From assembly GCA_963754845.1 (NCBI GenBank), contig CAVWHE010000001.1, forward strand, positions 186,001-250,000: 64,000 nucleotides of DNA, written 5' to 3'. The notes under the pieces were generated by a model, which worked only from the letters and a program-made list of their open reading frames with translations, did no database searches and had not been told where the DNA came from. A program made the position numbers and the translations under genes. This DNA is from JAKASV01 sp963754845 (GTDB lineage: Bacteria > Babelota > Babeliae > Babelales > Vermiphilaceae). Below are positions 27,821-36,371 of this stretch, piece after piece (within the stretch, counting starts at the first letter, position 1; the number at the start of each line of letters is the position of its first letter).

Positions 27821-27881
27821 TAAAGAGGGCAAAAGCACGAGGGGCGTAACGTAGATATAAGGACAGAGTAAAAGAAGGTTC

Positions 27882-29297
27882 ATGACCATGAAGAAAATTA
27901 TTGTGCGAGCAATGCGTTCGCGAAGTGTGTCGTGTTCAATTGTGGGTGTTGCAGCCGTTCTAGTTATTGGCCTCGCGATCTCCTTCATAAACGCCTCCAC
28001 AGCTCCGGTTGCAGAGGAGAAGGGTGTTGAGGGCGGTGCGGGCAAAGCCATCAAAATCACCCTGCCGGAAACATGGGAACACTACCTTGGCAAAGGTTCT
28101 CGTGGTACTTATCGTAGCCACGGACTTGCCGATGTGACGGAGGACGAACTCGCAAGTTTGCTCAATAAGTTAAAAGAAGGACTTTCTAAGCCACTACCGC
28201 CAAGATTTACCTGTCTGACACAAGAGTATAATGACGCGCTTTTTAGCTATCTTTCAGACCAGCCGAAGACACGATGGGATCGCACCTTCGAAACCGAACA
28301 AGCCATGGACGTTGGGCATATTTCTTGCGATGTTGCGCGACTACCACGCTTTATAAAAATACTACAAGAACAAACACAATGCTCAGGTTGGGAGGGCGGC
28401 GGCTGCATCGAGGCTGCTTGTAAAACGACAGCCGAATCTGTGCGCCTGCGCCTTCTTGTGAATGCTATAAAAAGAATGGCTGAGGGTATAACTACTCCAT
28501 TTGGGCTTCCCAAAACATACGAATTAAAGCTTGGCACGAACCTTGATGGAACAAGACATGCTCGGCCCCACATGATGGAAGTTGGTACAATACTGGGAAG
28601 TTCGAACATGCCGAAAGAAGCCGTCTATCAGTACAAAATTCATCTCATGCCACGTAATGAGGATCTTGAAGATGTTGTCATGAGACTTGCATGGCATACC
28701 AAAACCGGTGGTGTGCTCAATAACCACATAGCCGGATTTAAAGTTGTTTGCTCTCCACCAGAATTTGCCAAGAACCCGGCTAACGTGATGCCCAGGATTG
28801 TTATATATGTGGAAGGAACGCAACACAAAGATCCCCGCACGGCTCCGCAGGCTGCCCTTGATGCGCTCTACGATATCTTCGCCGATATGCACGGCAAGGG
28901 GTTGGACTACGTGCCGCGATACAATGAGAAAATAAGCGAGTTCCTCTACGTTGCTCAGGGCCACGGTGATGAAAAAAATATATGGAAGAAAAATGTTCTT
29001 GACGTATCGCCATACAAAGAGAGAACACTTGATGAACTTCGTAATCAAAAACTAAATATTAAAACACCTCATGGGGTCAAGTATTTGCCCTTCCCTTTTG
29101 CCGGTTTTCCTTACGAAAATTTCTCTATGATTTATTACGATGGATCCGTGGCAAAGTGTTTAGGCAACGCAGAAGCTACCTGCCCATCAAATTATTACCA
29201 TCTACAGTCACCGGCGCGAGAAGGACGTCAGAAATTGAGCGCAGAGGCTATAAATACCTACTGTAAAACTCCCGCAATCAAATCTCCGGGCAACTAA
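27882..29297 (+). CDS. Membrane-anchored putative effector, paralogue B (HopA1-like?)
   Basis: Protein of 471 aa, paralogous to the gene before it over about 350 residues. A basic N-terminus and hydrophobic stretch (residues 18-36, IVGVAAVLVIGLAISF) form a signal or anchor. The shared blocks are TAESVRLRLLVNA, HLMPRNEDLEDVVMRLAW, GFKVVCSP, RIVIYVEG, FLYVAQG and FPYENFSMIYYDG; the C-terminus shares NYYHLQSPAR with HYYHLENPAR. AGAAGG precedes the ATG. The same possible resemblance to HopA1-type effectors applies. Divergence between the two copies is substantial, so the duplication is old and both are probably kept by selection. The tRNA-Pro gene follows. Confidence 0.65.
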   Translation: MTMKKIIVRAMRSRSVSCSIVGVAAVLVIGLAISFINASTAPVAEEKGVEGGAGKAIKITLPETWEHYLGKGSRGTYRSHGLADVTEDELASLLNKLKEGLSKPLPPRFTCLTQEYNDALFSYLSDQPKTRWDRTFETEQAMDVGHISCDVARLPRFIKILQEQTQCSGWEGGGCIEAACKTTAESVRLRLLVNAIKRMAEGITTPFGLPKTYELKLGTNLDGTRHARPHMMEVGTILGSSNMPKEAVYQYKIHLMPRNEDLEDVVMRLAWHTKTGGVLNNHIAGFKVVCSPPEFAKNPANVMPRIVIYVEGTQHKDPRTAPQAALDALYDIFADMHGKGLDYVPRYNEKISEFLYVAQGHGDEKNIWKKNVLDVSPYKERTLDELRNQKLNIKTPHGVKYLPFPFAGFPYENFSMIYYDGSVAKCLGNAEATCPSNYYHLQSPAREGRQKLSAEAINTYCKTPAIKSPGN

Positions 29298-29438
29298 AAC
29301 CAGTTTTTGCAATCCACGCCTGCACGAAGTAAAAAAAATAGTACAATCTTGTTGCAAGCTGCTGAGAAAATCGCTACATTGACTTGCGTACTATCTCTAC
29401 TGTGGCGCGCTGAAGTCGGCGCCCGGTATTTCTTAGGT

Positions 29439-29514
29439 CGGGGTGTGGCGCAATTGGTAGCGCACTCGCTTTGGGAGCGAGGGGTTGCCAGTTCGAGTCT
29501 GGCCGCCCCGACCA
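29439..29514 (+). tRNA. tRNA-Pro (anticodon TGG)
   Basis: A 76-nt cloverleaf. The acceptor stem is CGGGGTG with CGCCCCG, the D-arm is GCGCAATTGGTAGCGC, the anticodon stem CTCGC/GCGAG holds the loop TTTGGGA (anticodon TGG, reading CCA), and the T-arm is GCCAG-TTCGAGT-CTGGC. The discriminator A is followed by an encoded CCA. A run of T residues follows immediately and probably ends the transcript. Confidence 0.97.
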
Positions 29515-29633
29515 TTTTTTTTAGGCAAAAATTGGAAAAATTTTCCGCGTGCTTATACTTGGAGGACGTAAGCAACCGGTGCGCGCCGGTTGGCGGTTCG
29601 TGGCCTTTAGCATGATGGTGAGGGAGTGATCTC

Positions 29634-30209
29634 GTGGAAGATGCGTTCGTACTTCGTTTCTATGCGTCGGTGGTGGTTTTTGCGCTTATGATGTCATGCA
29701 CAGCGGTATTCGCCAATGAGCAGGTAGCGCGGCGCGTGGACGACCACCCTTTTGACAGCGATGCGGCGGTACATGATGAGATTGCCGATGCCAGCGTAGC
29801 ACGGGAAAATGTTGATAATGCCGACATTGCCAGGCGTTTGCACGTGATGCAGGAGAGCCTCGACCATCTCCATGACGAGCTTGCACTCATGCGCGAGAAA
29901 CAGGTAGAAGAAGACATTATGGCTGAGATCGACATGGCGCTAACCAACAGTGCGGTTGGTAGCACACTTGGTCGCACGCGTGCATACATCGCAGATAATG
30001 CCATCGCGCTTGCCTCACTTGCCGTCTCTGCTGCTGGTCTTTACGCCGGCTATTATTTCAATAGCCAAATGCTCAAAATCAGCATGGCGCAGCTCTGTCT
30101 GTCCCAAGGCGCGGCAGCACTTTCGTGCATGAACGAGCTTGCTCGCGGTTCCTATGGCGCCTACGTTAAACATGTTCAACATTGCCAAACGCACGATTGC
30201 ACCGTATAG
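29634..30209 (+). CDS. Small exported coiled-coil protein with C-terminal membrane helix
   Basis: Unknown protein of 191 aa starting at GTG 29634, preceded by GGGAGTG. A signal peptide covers residues 1-27 (FALMMSCTAVFA). Residues about 55-95 (RRLHVMQESLDHLHDELALM and following) form a coiled coil. A hydrophobic helix spans about 122-142 (IALASLAVSAAGLYAGYYF). The C-terminus has four cysteines, two in the pattern CQTHDC, that may form disulfides. The layout would suit a periplasmic protein held in the membrane, possibly oligomeric. No family is recognised. It lies between tRNA-Pro and mutS. Confidence 0.68.
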   Translation: MEDAFVLRFYASVVVFALMMSCTAVFANEQVARRVDDHPFDSDAAVHDEIADASVARENVDNADIARRLHVMQESLDHLHDELALMREKQVEEDIMAEIDMALTNSAVGSTLGRTRAYIADNAIALASLAVSAAGLYAGYYFNSQMLKISMAQLCLSQGAAALSCMNELARGSYGAYVKHVQHCQTHDCTV

Positions 30210-30287
30210 AAGGGTGTGACTAACGCAGCCGCCTTGCCGCGTAAGGCATCGATGTGCTCAGCCACGTGAAAGGACACGTACCCATCG

Positions 30288-32933
30288 ATGATGTTACCCG
30301 AGGACGGACGCGACACCTTGACGCCGCTCATGCGGCAATATGTCGACATCAAAGCTCAGTTCTGCGATGCGCTCGTGCTTTTTCAGGTTGGCGATTTTTA
30401 TGAACTTTTCTTTGACGATGCACACGTTGCCGCGTCGTTTTTGGGCATAACGCTCACCAAAAGGGGTACATACAACGGTGCCCCTATTCCTTTGGCCGGA
30501 GTGCCCCTTGCCAACGTCGACCACTACCTTTCAAAGTTGGTTAAAGGAGGCTTTAAGGTTGCCCTTTGCGATCAGCTCGAGGAACCCAAGCCAGGAAGTC
30601 TTGTCAGGAGGAGCGTTACACAGGTTCTGACGCCGGGCACGCTCACGGAAGAAAAATTCCTCAACGACCGCTCGGCCTCATACGTGCTTTCTTTTTTCCC
30701 CTCGCATGAGTCATGGGGACTGCTTTTTGGGGAACTGCTAGCAGCCCGCCTTTTTGGCACCGTTCTACCAGCCAATGCTGACAAGAATCTTGACGCCGAA
30801 CTTGAACGCTTTGTTCCTGATGAAATCCTCATACCGTCTCATGCTGCTGGCTTTAGGCCGTTCTTTCAGCAGCGTAGCTTTTTTACGAGCATCGTTGACA
30901 CGCGTGACGAGGCGGCCCACAACGACGAAGTGAGCGGGTGGCTTGAACGCCAGTTCCGCACCAATGTGCATGAGGATCTTGCACAACGGCAGGCCCTGCG
31001 GGCGGCGCTTACCTCTTTTTATCTCTACATGAGCAAAAATCAGCGTGAGGCCCTTGCACATTTTAATAACCTCGCCTTCTATGAACCTAATGACTTTCTT
31101 GTTCTTGATGCCGCCACCATGCGCAACCTCGAAATTGTCAAGAACGCCTATGATGGCGGTCGTGATAACACCCTCGTGGGCACAGTTGACAAAGCAGTCA
31201 CGTCCATGGGGTCACGCACCATCAAAAAGTGGATAACATGCCCCCTCGTTGAGCGACGTGCCATCGAACAGCGCCACGATGCCCTTCAAATAATCGCCAC
31301 AAACGTGGCTTGCATGGCGAAAGTTCGCGAGCTCTTTGCTGGTATCGGGGATCTAGAACGCCTCGTTGGACGCATTGCTCTCGGCCGCGCCGACGTGTGC
31401 GGATACCGTGCCCTCGCACGCTCACTTGCCGCTTTGGCGAACGTCCGCGAAGTTCTTGGAGGCATCACGGGGTCCGAGCTCATCGTCACGCTCAGGGAGC
31501 GCATTTACGACTTTGGCGATCTTTACCATCTTCTCAAAAATGCCCTCGATGATGATGAAATGCGCGGTTTTATCATACGTCCAGGTTTTGATGCCGACAT
31601 TGATACTCTCCGTGAGCGTGCCTGCAACTCTCAGCGGTACCTTCTTGAACTTGAAGAGCACGAGCAGCGAATCACGGGCATCTCATCGCTCAAGATTCGC
31701 TACAGCCAAGCATACGGCTACTCCATTGAAATTACTAAAGCAAACCTTGATCGCGTTCCGAGCAACTACGTGCGACAGCAGACGCTCGCCGGTAAAGAAC
31801 GCTTCACGACACCATCTCTGCAAAGCCTCGAACGCGACATACGTGTAGCACAACAAGCATCTGACGAACGTGAAGTCGAAATCTTCGAAAGCGTGAAGGA
31901 GCACGTAGCGCGCTCTATTCACGCTCTGCGTGTCACATCGTACGCTCTTTCGTCGCTTGACGCTCTTTTCGGTCTTGCCCACGCAGCCTACGAGTATGGT
32001 TACGCGCGACCTGAGATTCACGACGGTCGTGATATCATTATTACCGAGGGTCGCCATCCCGTCGTCGAACGAGTTCTTGCACATCGGTTCATTCCCAACA
32101 ACGTTCATCTTGCCGACGACGAATCTCTGTGGATCATCACTGGCCCCAATATGGGCGGCAAATCAACATTTTTACGCCACGTCGCCCTCACGTGCATCCT
32201 TGCGCAGGCAGGATCATTTGTTCCTGCCTCATCGGCACGGCTAGCTATTCTTGATCGCATTTTCACCCGCATAGGCGCCGGCGACAGTCTCGCTGAGGGG
32301 AAAAGCACCTTCCTCATGGAAATGGAGGAAACGGCGCATATTTGTACCGCAGCGACGGCACGTAGTCTCGTCGTCCTTGATGAAGTTGGCCGAGGCACAA
32401 GTACCTTCGATGGACTCGCTCTCGCCCAGGCAATCATCGAATACCTTTTTTGCAACGTTGGTGCGCGCTGCCTCTTTGCAACCCATTACCACGAGCTGAC
32501 AACACTCAAGGAGCGCTTTGCCGGTATCGAAAACTACCACGCAGCATGCACAAAAACAGTCCACGGCATAGTTTTTCTTTATACCATCGCCAAGGGAATA
32601 GCAGATGGCAGTTTTGGCATCGAGGTCGCCAAGATAGCAGGCCTGCCATCACCCGTCATTGCACGCGCCCGGGAAATTCTGGGCACTTTGACATCCGACG
32701 CCACCGCATTAATTGCTGGGACCTCAACTGCATCCACCTCGCCACACTCACATTCCAACGCCACGAGGGAATCAGCATCCCCACGTACGGAACTCACGCC
32801 TCATGAAAAGCAGCAGCTTGTGCTCTATGCGGCAATCGCAAAAAAACTCAACGACATCGATGCCGACGAGCTGTCGCCGCGCAAGGCCCTTGAACTTATC
32901 TGGGCTCTCAAAAGGGAAGCAGAAACGCTTTAA
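30288..32933 (+). CDS. mutS: DNA mismatch repair protein MutS
   Basis: Mismatch-recognition ATPase of 881 aa. The N-terminal mismatch-binding motif GDFYELF, with the Phe-x-Glu pair that reads the mispair, is near residue 36. The core and clamp domains follow, then the ATPase with Walker A GPNMGGKST near 619-627, DEVGRGTSTFDG (signature and Walker B) and ATHYHEL. A C-terminal tail with a Ser/Thr-rich linker (near 800-830) ends in the helix-turn-helix-like dimerisation region. MutL is not in the window. Start: tandem ATG codons at 30288; AAAGGA lies rather far upstream (14 nt). Gene order around it is not a known mut operon. Confidence 0.96.
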   Translation: MMLPEDGRDTLTPLMRQYVDIKAQFCDALVLFQVGDFYELFFDDAHVAASFLGITLTKRGTYNGAPIPLAGVPLANVDHYLSKLVKGGFKVALCDQLEEPKPGSLVRRSVTQVLTPGTLTEEKFLNDRSASYVLSFFPSHESWGLLFGELLAARLFGTVLPANADKNLDAELERFVPDEILIPSHAAGFRPFFQQRSFFTSIVDTRDEAAHNDEVSGWLERQFRTNVHEDLAQRQALRAALTSFYLYMSKNQREALAHFNNLAFYEPNDFLVLDAATMRNLEIVKNAYDGGRDNTLVGTVDKAVTSMGSRTIKKWITCPLVERRAIEQRHDALQIIATNVACMAKVRELFAGIGDLERLVGRIALGRADVCGYRALARSLAALANVREVLGGITGSELIVTLRERIYDFGDLYHLLKNALDDDEMRGFIIRPGFDADIDTLRERACNSQRYLLELEEHEQRITGISSLKIRYSQAYGYSIEITKANLDRVPSNYVRQQTLAGKERFTTPSLQSLERDIRVAQQASDEREVEIFESVKEHVARSIHALRVTSYALSSLDALFGLAHAAYEYGYARPEIHDGRDIIITEGRHPVVERVLAHRFIPNNVHLADDESLWIITGPNMGGKSTFLRHVALTCILAQAGSFVPASSARLAILDRIFTRIGAGDSLAEGKSTFLMEMEETAHICTAATARSLVVLDEVGRGTSTFDGLALAQAIIEYLFCNVGARCLFATHYHELTTLKERFAGIENYHAACTKTVHGIVFLYTIAKGIADGSFGIEVAKIAGLPSPVIARAREILGTLTSDATALIAGTSTASTSPHSHSNATRESASPRTELTPHEKQQLVLYAAIAKKLNDIDADELSPRKALELIWALKREAETL

Positions 32934-32962
32934 ATCACCCCAACGCATCTCGTGAGACGAGG

Positions 32963-34093
32963 TTATTGCGCACTGGCAGGGGTTTGACTTGCGATTGGCA
33001 CGGCGTCCGAAGACCATAGAATGTTGGCGTCTTTTATAAGAGAATATTTGATGGTAGTTTCGGACTTGGGCATCGTTGTCAATAACCATAACGGCTGATG
33101 GCATACCGTTGCACTTACGCTATGTGTTACTCCACCTGCAGGCAATGCAACAACCGTTCCGTCAGATTGTGTTATGGCAAGAAGCGTTATGGTTAACGGA
33201 CAGGTGCCCAGGGGACTTTTCCACGCCTGTTTTTGTCCACCTTCAACGGTAAATTCGTCTGATGAAAAACTTCCTCCTACACCCTTTGCTGTGAATTTCA
33301 TACGTACCCGTGAGCGCGTTCGGCTGTTGTCGAATGTGCACGTAAGCGGGGGCAATGAGTCGGTTGACCATACGACTTCGTCTTTTCCTGAGTGTTTAAG
33401 CGCAAGTTTGCACGCTGGATCGTCAATACTTCCCTCTTGTTCAAAATCCCAGTTTTGGCCGGTAAATGTCCGTGCCAGAGTTTCTCCACAATCGGCAGGA
33501 AGTACGTAAGTTCCTCCGCCGAAAACAAATCCAAGAAGCTCGATTCCCTCCGTGTAGCCCAGAGTTCCGAGGGAAAGCGGTGCGGTTTGCCCAGGCTGAA
33601 CCGTAACTTCACTCGTCTTTGCAGTAACTCCGCCGGCCTTGAAGCGTATTTTAACAGGAACGTTTTTACTTTTGTTGTTAAACGAACATGTTCGTTCCGG
33701 CAACGAAGCGGATGACCATACGGTGGCATCACCCCGTGCCAAATTCAGCACGTACGACGATGTCCCATACGTACCAGATGGCGTCATTGTCCACGTTTGG
33801 CCAGCATGAACTGGTTTGCACGAATCTCCCATGGCAACAGGATAGACAACGCCATTGATGCTAACAATATCAATGCCAGTCACGCCCGATCCGGCAGGAA
33901 TTATAAACGTCTTCGAGTCCTGGGCACCAACGTCAAATTCTTTGCCAGAGCCATCGTGTTCGGTAAATTGTATGGCAATCGTAAGACTCGTGCCATTAGT
34001 AAAAGCTGCTTTCCGAATTATCGGTGTACCTGTCACAGATGCGGCAATCAAGGGCACGATAACAAAGCACCAACAGGCGTAAACGTTCTTCAT
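32963..34093 (-). CDS. Exported protein with three tandem beta-sandwich-like repeats
   Basis: Unknown protein of 376 aa. The start at ATG 34093 is supported by AAGGAG and gives a signal peptide (MKNVYACWCFVIVPLIAASV). The mature part consists of three related units of about 110 residues, each ending in a strand with VWSS or VWST followed by a Pro-rich turn and a Cys: VWSSASLPERTCSFNN, VWSTDSLPPLTCTFDN and ILWSSDAVPI. Within the units KIRFKAGGV matches MKFTAKGVG. The alternating strand pattern suggests immunoglobulin-like or similar beta-sandwich domains, often used in adhesion or surface binding. No catalytic motif is present. Divergent from the outer-membrane barrel gene. Confidence 0.72.
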   Translation of the reverse strand: MKNVYACWCFVIVPLIAASVTGTPIIRKAAFTNGTSLTIAIQFTEHDGSGKEFDVGAQDSKTFIIPAGSGVTGIDIVSINGVVYPVAMGDSCKPVHAGQTWTMTPSGTYGTSSYVLNLARGDATVWSSASLPERTCSFNNKSKNVPVKIRFKAGGVTAKTSEVTVQPGQTAPLSLGTLGYTEGIELLGFVFGGGTYVLPADCGETLARTFTGQNWDFEQEGSIDDPACKLALKHSGKDEVVWSTDSLPPLTCTFDNSRTRSRVRMKFTAKGVGGSFSSDEFTVEGGQKQAWKSPLGTCPLTITLLAITQSDGTVVALPAGGVTHSVSATVCHQPLWLLTTMPKSETTIKYSLIKDANILWSSDAVPIASQTPASAQ

Positions 34094-34154
34094 GATGAGC
34101 TTCTCCTTGAGCATTTAGAGGCCAATGGCCAAGAACAATATCCAGTAGGTCAAA

Positions 34155-34183
34155 ATAATATTCACCCTATGTATAGAGTAAAA
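34155..34183 (-). promoter_or_regulatory. Promoter candidate for the exported repeat protein
   Basis: On the minus strand TTTTAC (34183-34178) and TATTAT (34160-34155) are separated by 17 bases, about 60 nt before the start codon. Confidence 0.4.
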
Positions 34184-34295
34184 CTATTTTTGCCCCATAT
34201 GCAATATTATATTTGCAATTGTAAATATTTTGATCAGAGCACGATGGCGCGGTAGTACGTCCGTTGCTCTTGATGAAAAGGCACGCTGATTTTCA

Positions 34296-34323
34296 TTGAC
34301 AACCAACGCTAATTATCTAGTCT
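34296..34323 (+). promoter_or_regulatory. Promoter candidate for the outer-membrane barrel gene
   Basis: A perfect TTGACA (34296-34301) is followed after 16 bases by TAGTCT (34318-34323). The start codon lies about 50 nt after the expected transcription start. Confidence 0.45.
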
Positions 34324-34380
34324 ATGGTGTGTTTTCCAGAAAATTTTTATAGCCTAAAGAATCGAAAGCATCGAGGGGTT

Positions 34381-36348
34381 ATGAGTTTACGTGCTGTCAG
34401 AGCGTTGCTTGGGTGCCTTGTTCTTTGTCTATGCTCGCCTTTCACGTACGTCGACGCCAAAGTCAGGTCGTACGTTGAAGGTATCGACTGTTCATATGAG
34501 TTCTCCGGCATGTTCAAGCCGGAAATGTTTTTTGGCAAGAACGTAAGTTTACTCAACAGCAACAACGGCTTTGATCGCATCATTTTCTGGCGACACATGA
34601 TCGATCTTAATCTCGACGTCATATACGGGCTTGAAACACATAAAAATAAGTCAATTGAATTTTTCTCTACCATACGTAATCGTGGTATTTGGGGAAATCC
34701 GCGAAGCATTGCTGGAACAACGCTTTCGCCCGTCAAACTTTCAGAAACTGTTTTCGGGCCTCACGACCACGCCCTTCCGCGCCACATTTTGTGGATTCGT
34801 GAGCTGTGGATGGAAATTGATCTTGGCGAAGCACTCCGTCTGAGCCTTCCGCGGCGTACCACCTTCACCATCGGTGCGTTTAAATTCGAACTTGGCCGCG
34901 GCATCTCTTTGGGTTCGGCATACGCCGTCGGTCCAGAAGTCCTTGGCTTCTATACCGACGATATCGTCGACCAGTACGCCTTCGGCGCAAAACTTTCAGG
35001 CCTCATCGTTGATCCCAATTTGACGTACGATTTTTACACCGCTCTTCTTAATAACAAAAGCAGCTCCTTGGGCGACACGGGCGAATTCATCTACGGACAG
35101 GCATACGGACGCCAAAACTGTCCCGAGCGCGGCTATGGCATCGTAACGTTTCTTGTTGCCGGGCGTCTCTTTTGGAGCATGTTTAATAATGAAGCGTGTG
35201 GCAAGGCAACATTTGAGCCCTACTGGCTCTATGTCAACGATCCTGAACAGCGTGTTGAGTTTTTGGGAGGAGCAAGCAGTCTTTTGGGAACCATCGGTGC
35301 AGCCGGAGAGTACGAAGGGCCGTGCTGCGGTTTTGGTTTTGATTACGGGCTTAACCTTGGTCAGCAATGGGTTAGGGGATGGGACAGAAACACCATCAAC
35401 ATATCAAATATTTCTGGCACGCTTACCGAGGTCAACTCACAAGCCGTGTATCAAAATCCCAACAATCCTGCCGATCCGCAGAACGGCAAAAAAATACCGT
35501 ATGTAAGCGGTCCCTCGCAGGACATTATCGAAGATGCAACGCGCGCGGAAGCCTTCAATGGTCAGATTATCGGTACGGTTGCCGGCGACCTGGGATACCT
35601 CAACGGTCCAACAATTTATATCGCCAATTCAGCAACGAGGTTCCGTGATCCTTACGAGAACAAGTTTGACGGTTGGATGTTTGTCATCGACGGCGAGCTC
35701 AAGCGTTCTGATGATTCGCTCAAAATTGCTGCCACTGCCGGCATTGCTTCAGGCGATGAAAATCCTCACACCGGCAACAAAGATGGCGTGTATTCGGGCT
35801 TTATCAGTGTTCAGGAACTGTACTACGGCAAGCGCGTCAAAAGTGCCTTTATCCTGGGTTCGGCTGGCAAACTCAAGAGGCCTCTCTCCTTGCCCATCAA
35901 TCGACTCCTTGGTCGCGCCGCGCCATCGCTCCTTCACTTTACCAACATCAGGTTCACCGGCTTTGCCCTCAACAAGAAGAAAAAATGGGACAGTGACCGT
36001 TCCTTTAACATCAACCCCAATATCCTTTTCTTCTGGCAGGACGAGCCTACACCGTGCTTTGATGTCGCCACGCGCAAAGATCTCAACCGAAACGCCGAGC
36101 AATTTTTAGGCACCGAGCTTAATTTCTTCGCCGAATATTACCCCCTCAAAAACTTCAAAGCGTTTTTCATTTTTTCGACGTTCATTCCCGGAGGGCATTG
36201 GGACGACATTCTTGGCAAGCCTCTCACGTCAGCTCAAGTTGCTGCCCTTGATAGGCGCGATGTCTCCGGATACACTAAAGAGGGCATTCCGAATCTCGGC
36301 AGCAACGTTGCTGTCACATACAACCTTGGGTTTGAGTACACTTTTTAG
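34381..36348 (+). CDS. Outer-membrane beta-barrel protein
   Basis: Protein of 655 aa with a signal peptide (LLGCLVLCLCSPFTYVDA) from ATG 34381, which follows GAGGGG. The mature part is rich in amphipathic strands alternating with polar loops, and the last strand VAVTYNLGFEYTF ends in Phe. That ending is the recognition mark for the BAM outer-membrane insertion machinery. Large loops contain Asn/Asp/Gly stretches. The size fits a barrel of 16-20 strands or more with long extracellular loops. I do not recognise a porin family. It is the strongest evidence in the window that the organism has an outer membrane. aspS begins 24 bp later, so the two are likely co-transcribed. Confidence 0.78.
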   Translation: MSLRAVRALLGCLVLCLCSPFTYVDAKVRSYVEGIDCSYEFSGMFKPEMFFGKNVSLLNSNNGFDRIIFWRHMIDLNLDVIYGLETHKNKSIEFFSTIRNRGIWGNPRSIAGTTLSPVKLSETVFGPHDHALPRHILWIRELWMEIDLGEALRLSLPRRTTFTIGAFKFELGRGISLGSAYAVGPEVLGFYTDDIVDQYAFGAKLSGLIVDPNLTYDFYTALLNNKSSSLGDTGEFIYGQAYGRQNCPERGYGIVTFLVAGRLFWSMFNNEACGKATFEPYWLYVNDPEQRVEFLGGASSLLGTIGAAGEYEGPCCGFGFDYGLNLGQQWVRGWDRNTINISNISGTLTEVNSQAVYQNPNNPADPQNGKKIPYVSGPSQDIIEDATRAEAFNGQIIGTVAGDLGYLNGPTIYIANSATRFRDPYENKFDGWMFVIDGELKRSDDSLKIAATAGIASGDENPHTGNKDGVYSGFISVQELYYGKRVKSAFILGSAGKLKRPLSLPINRLLGRAAPSLLHFTNIRFTGFALNKKKKWDSDRSFNINPNILFFWQDEPTPCFDVATRKDLNRNAEQFLGTELNFFAEYYPLKNFKAFFIFSTFIPGGHWDDILGKPLTSAQVAALDRRDVSGYTKEGIPNLGSNVAVTYNLGFEYTF

Positions 36349-36371
36349 CCTCAGGGCGTATAAGGAACAAG

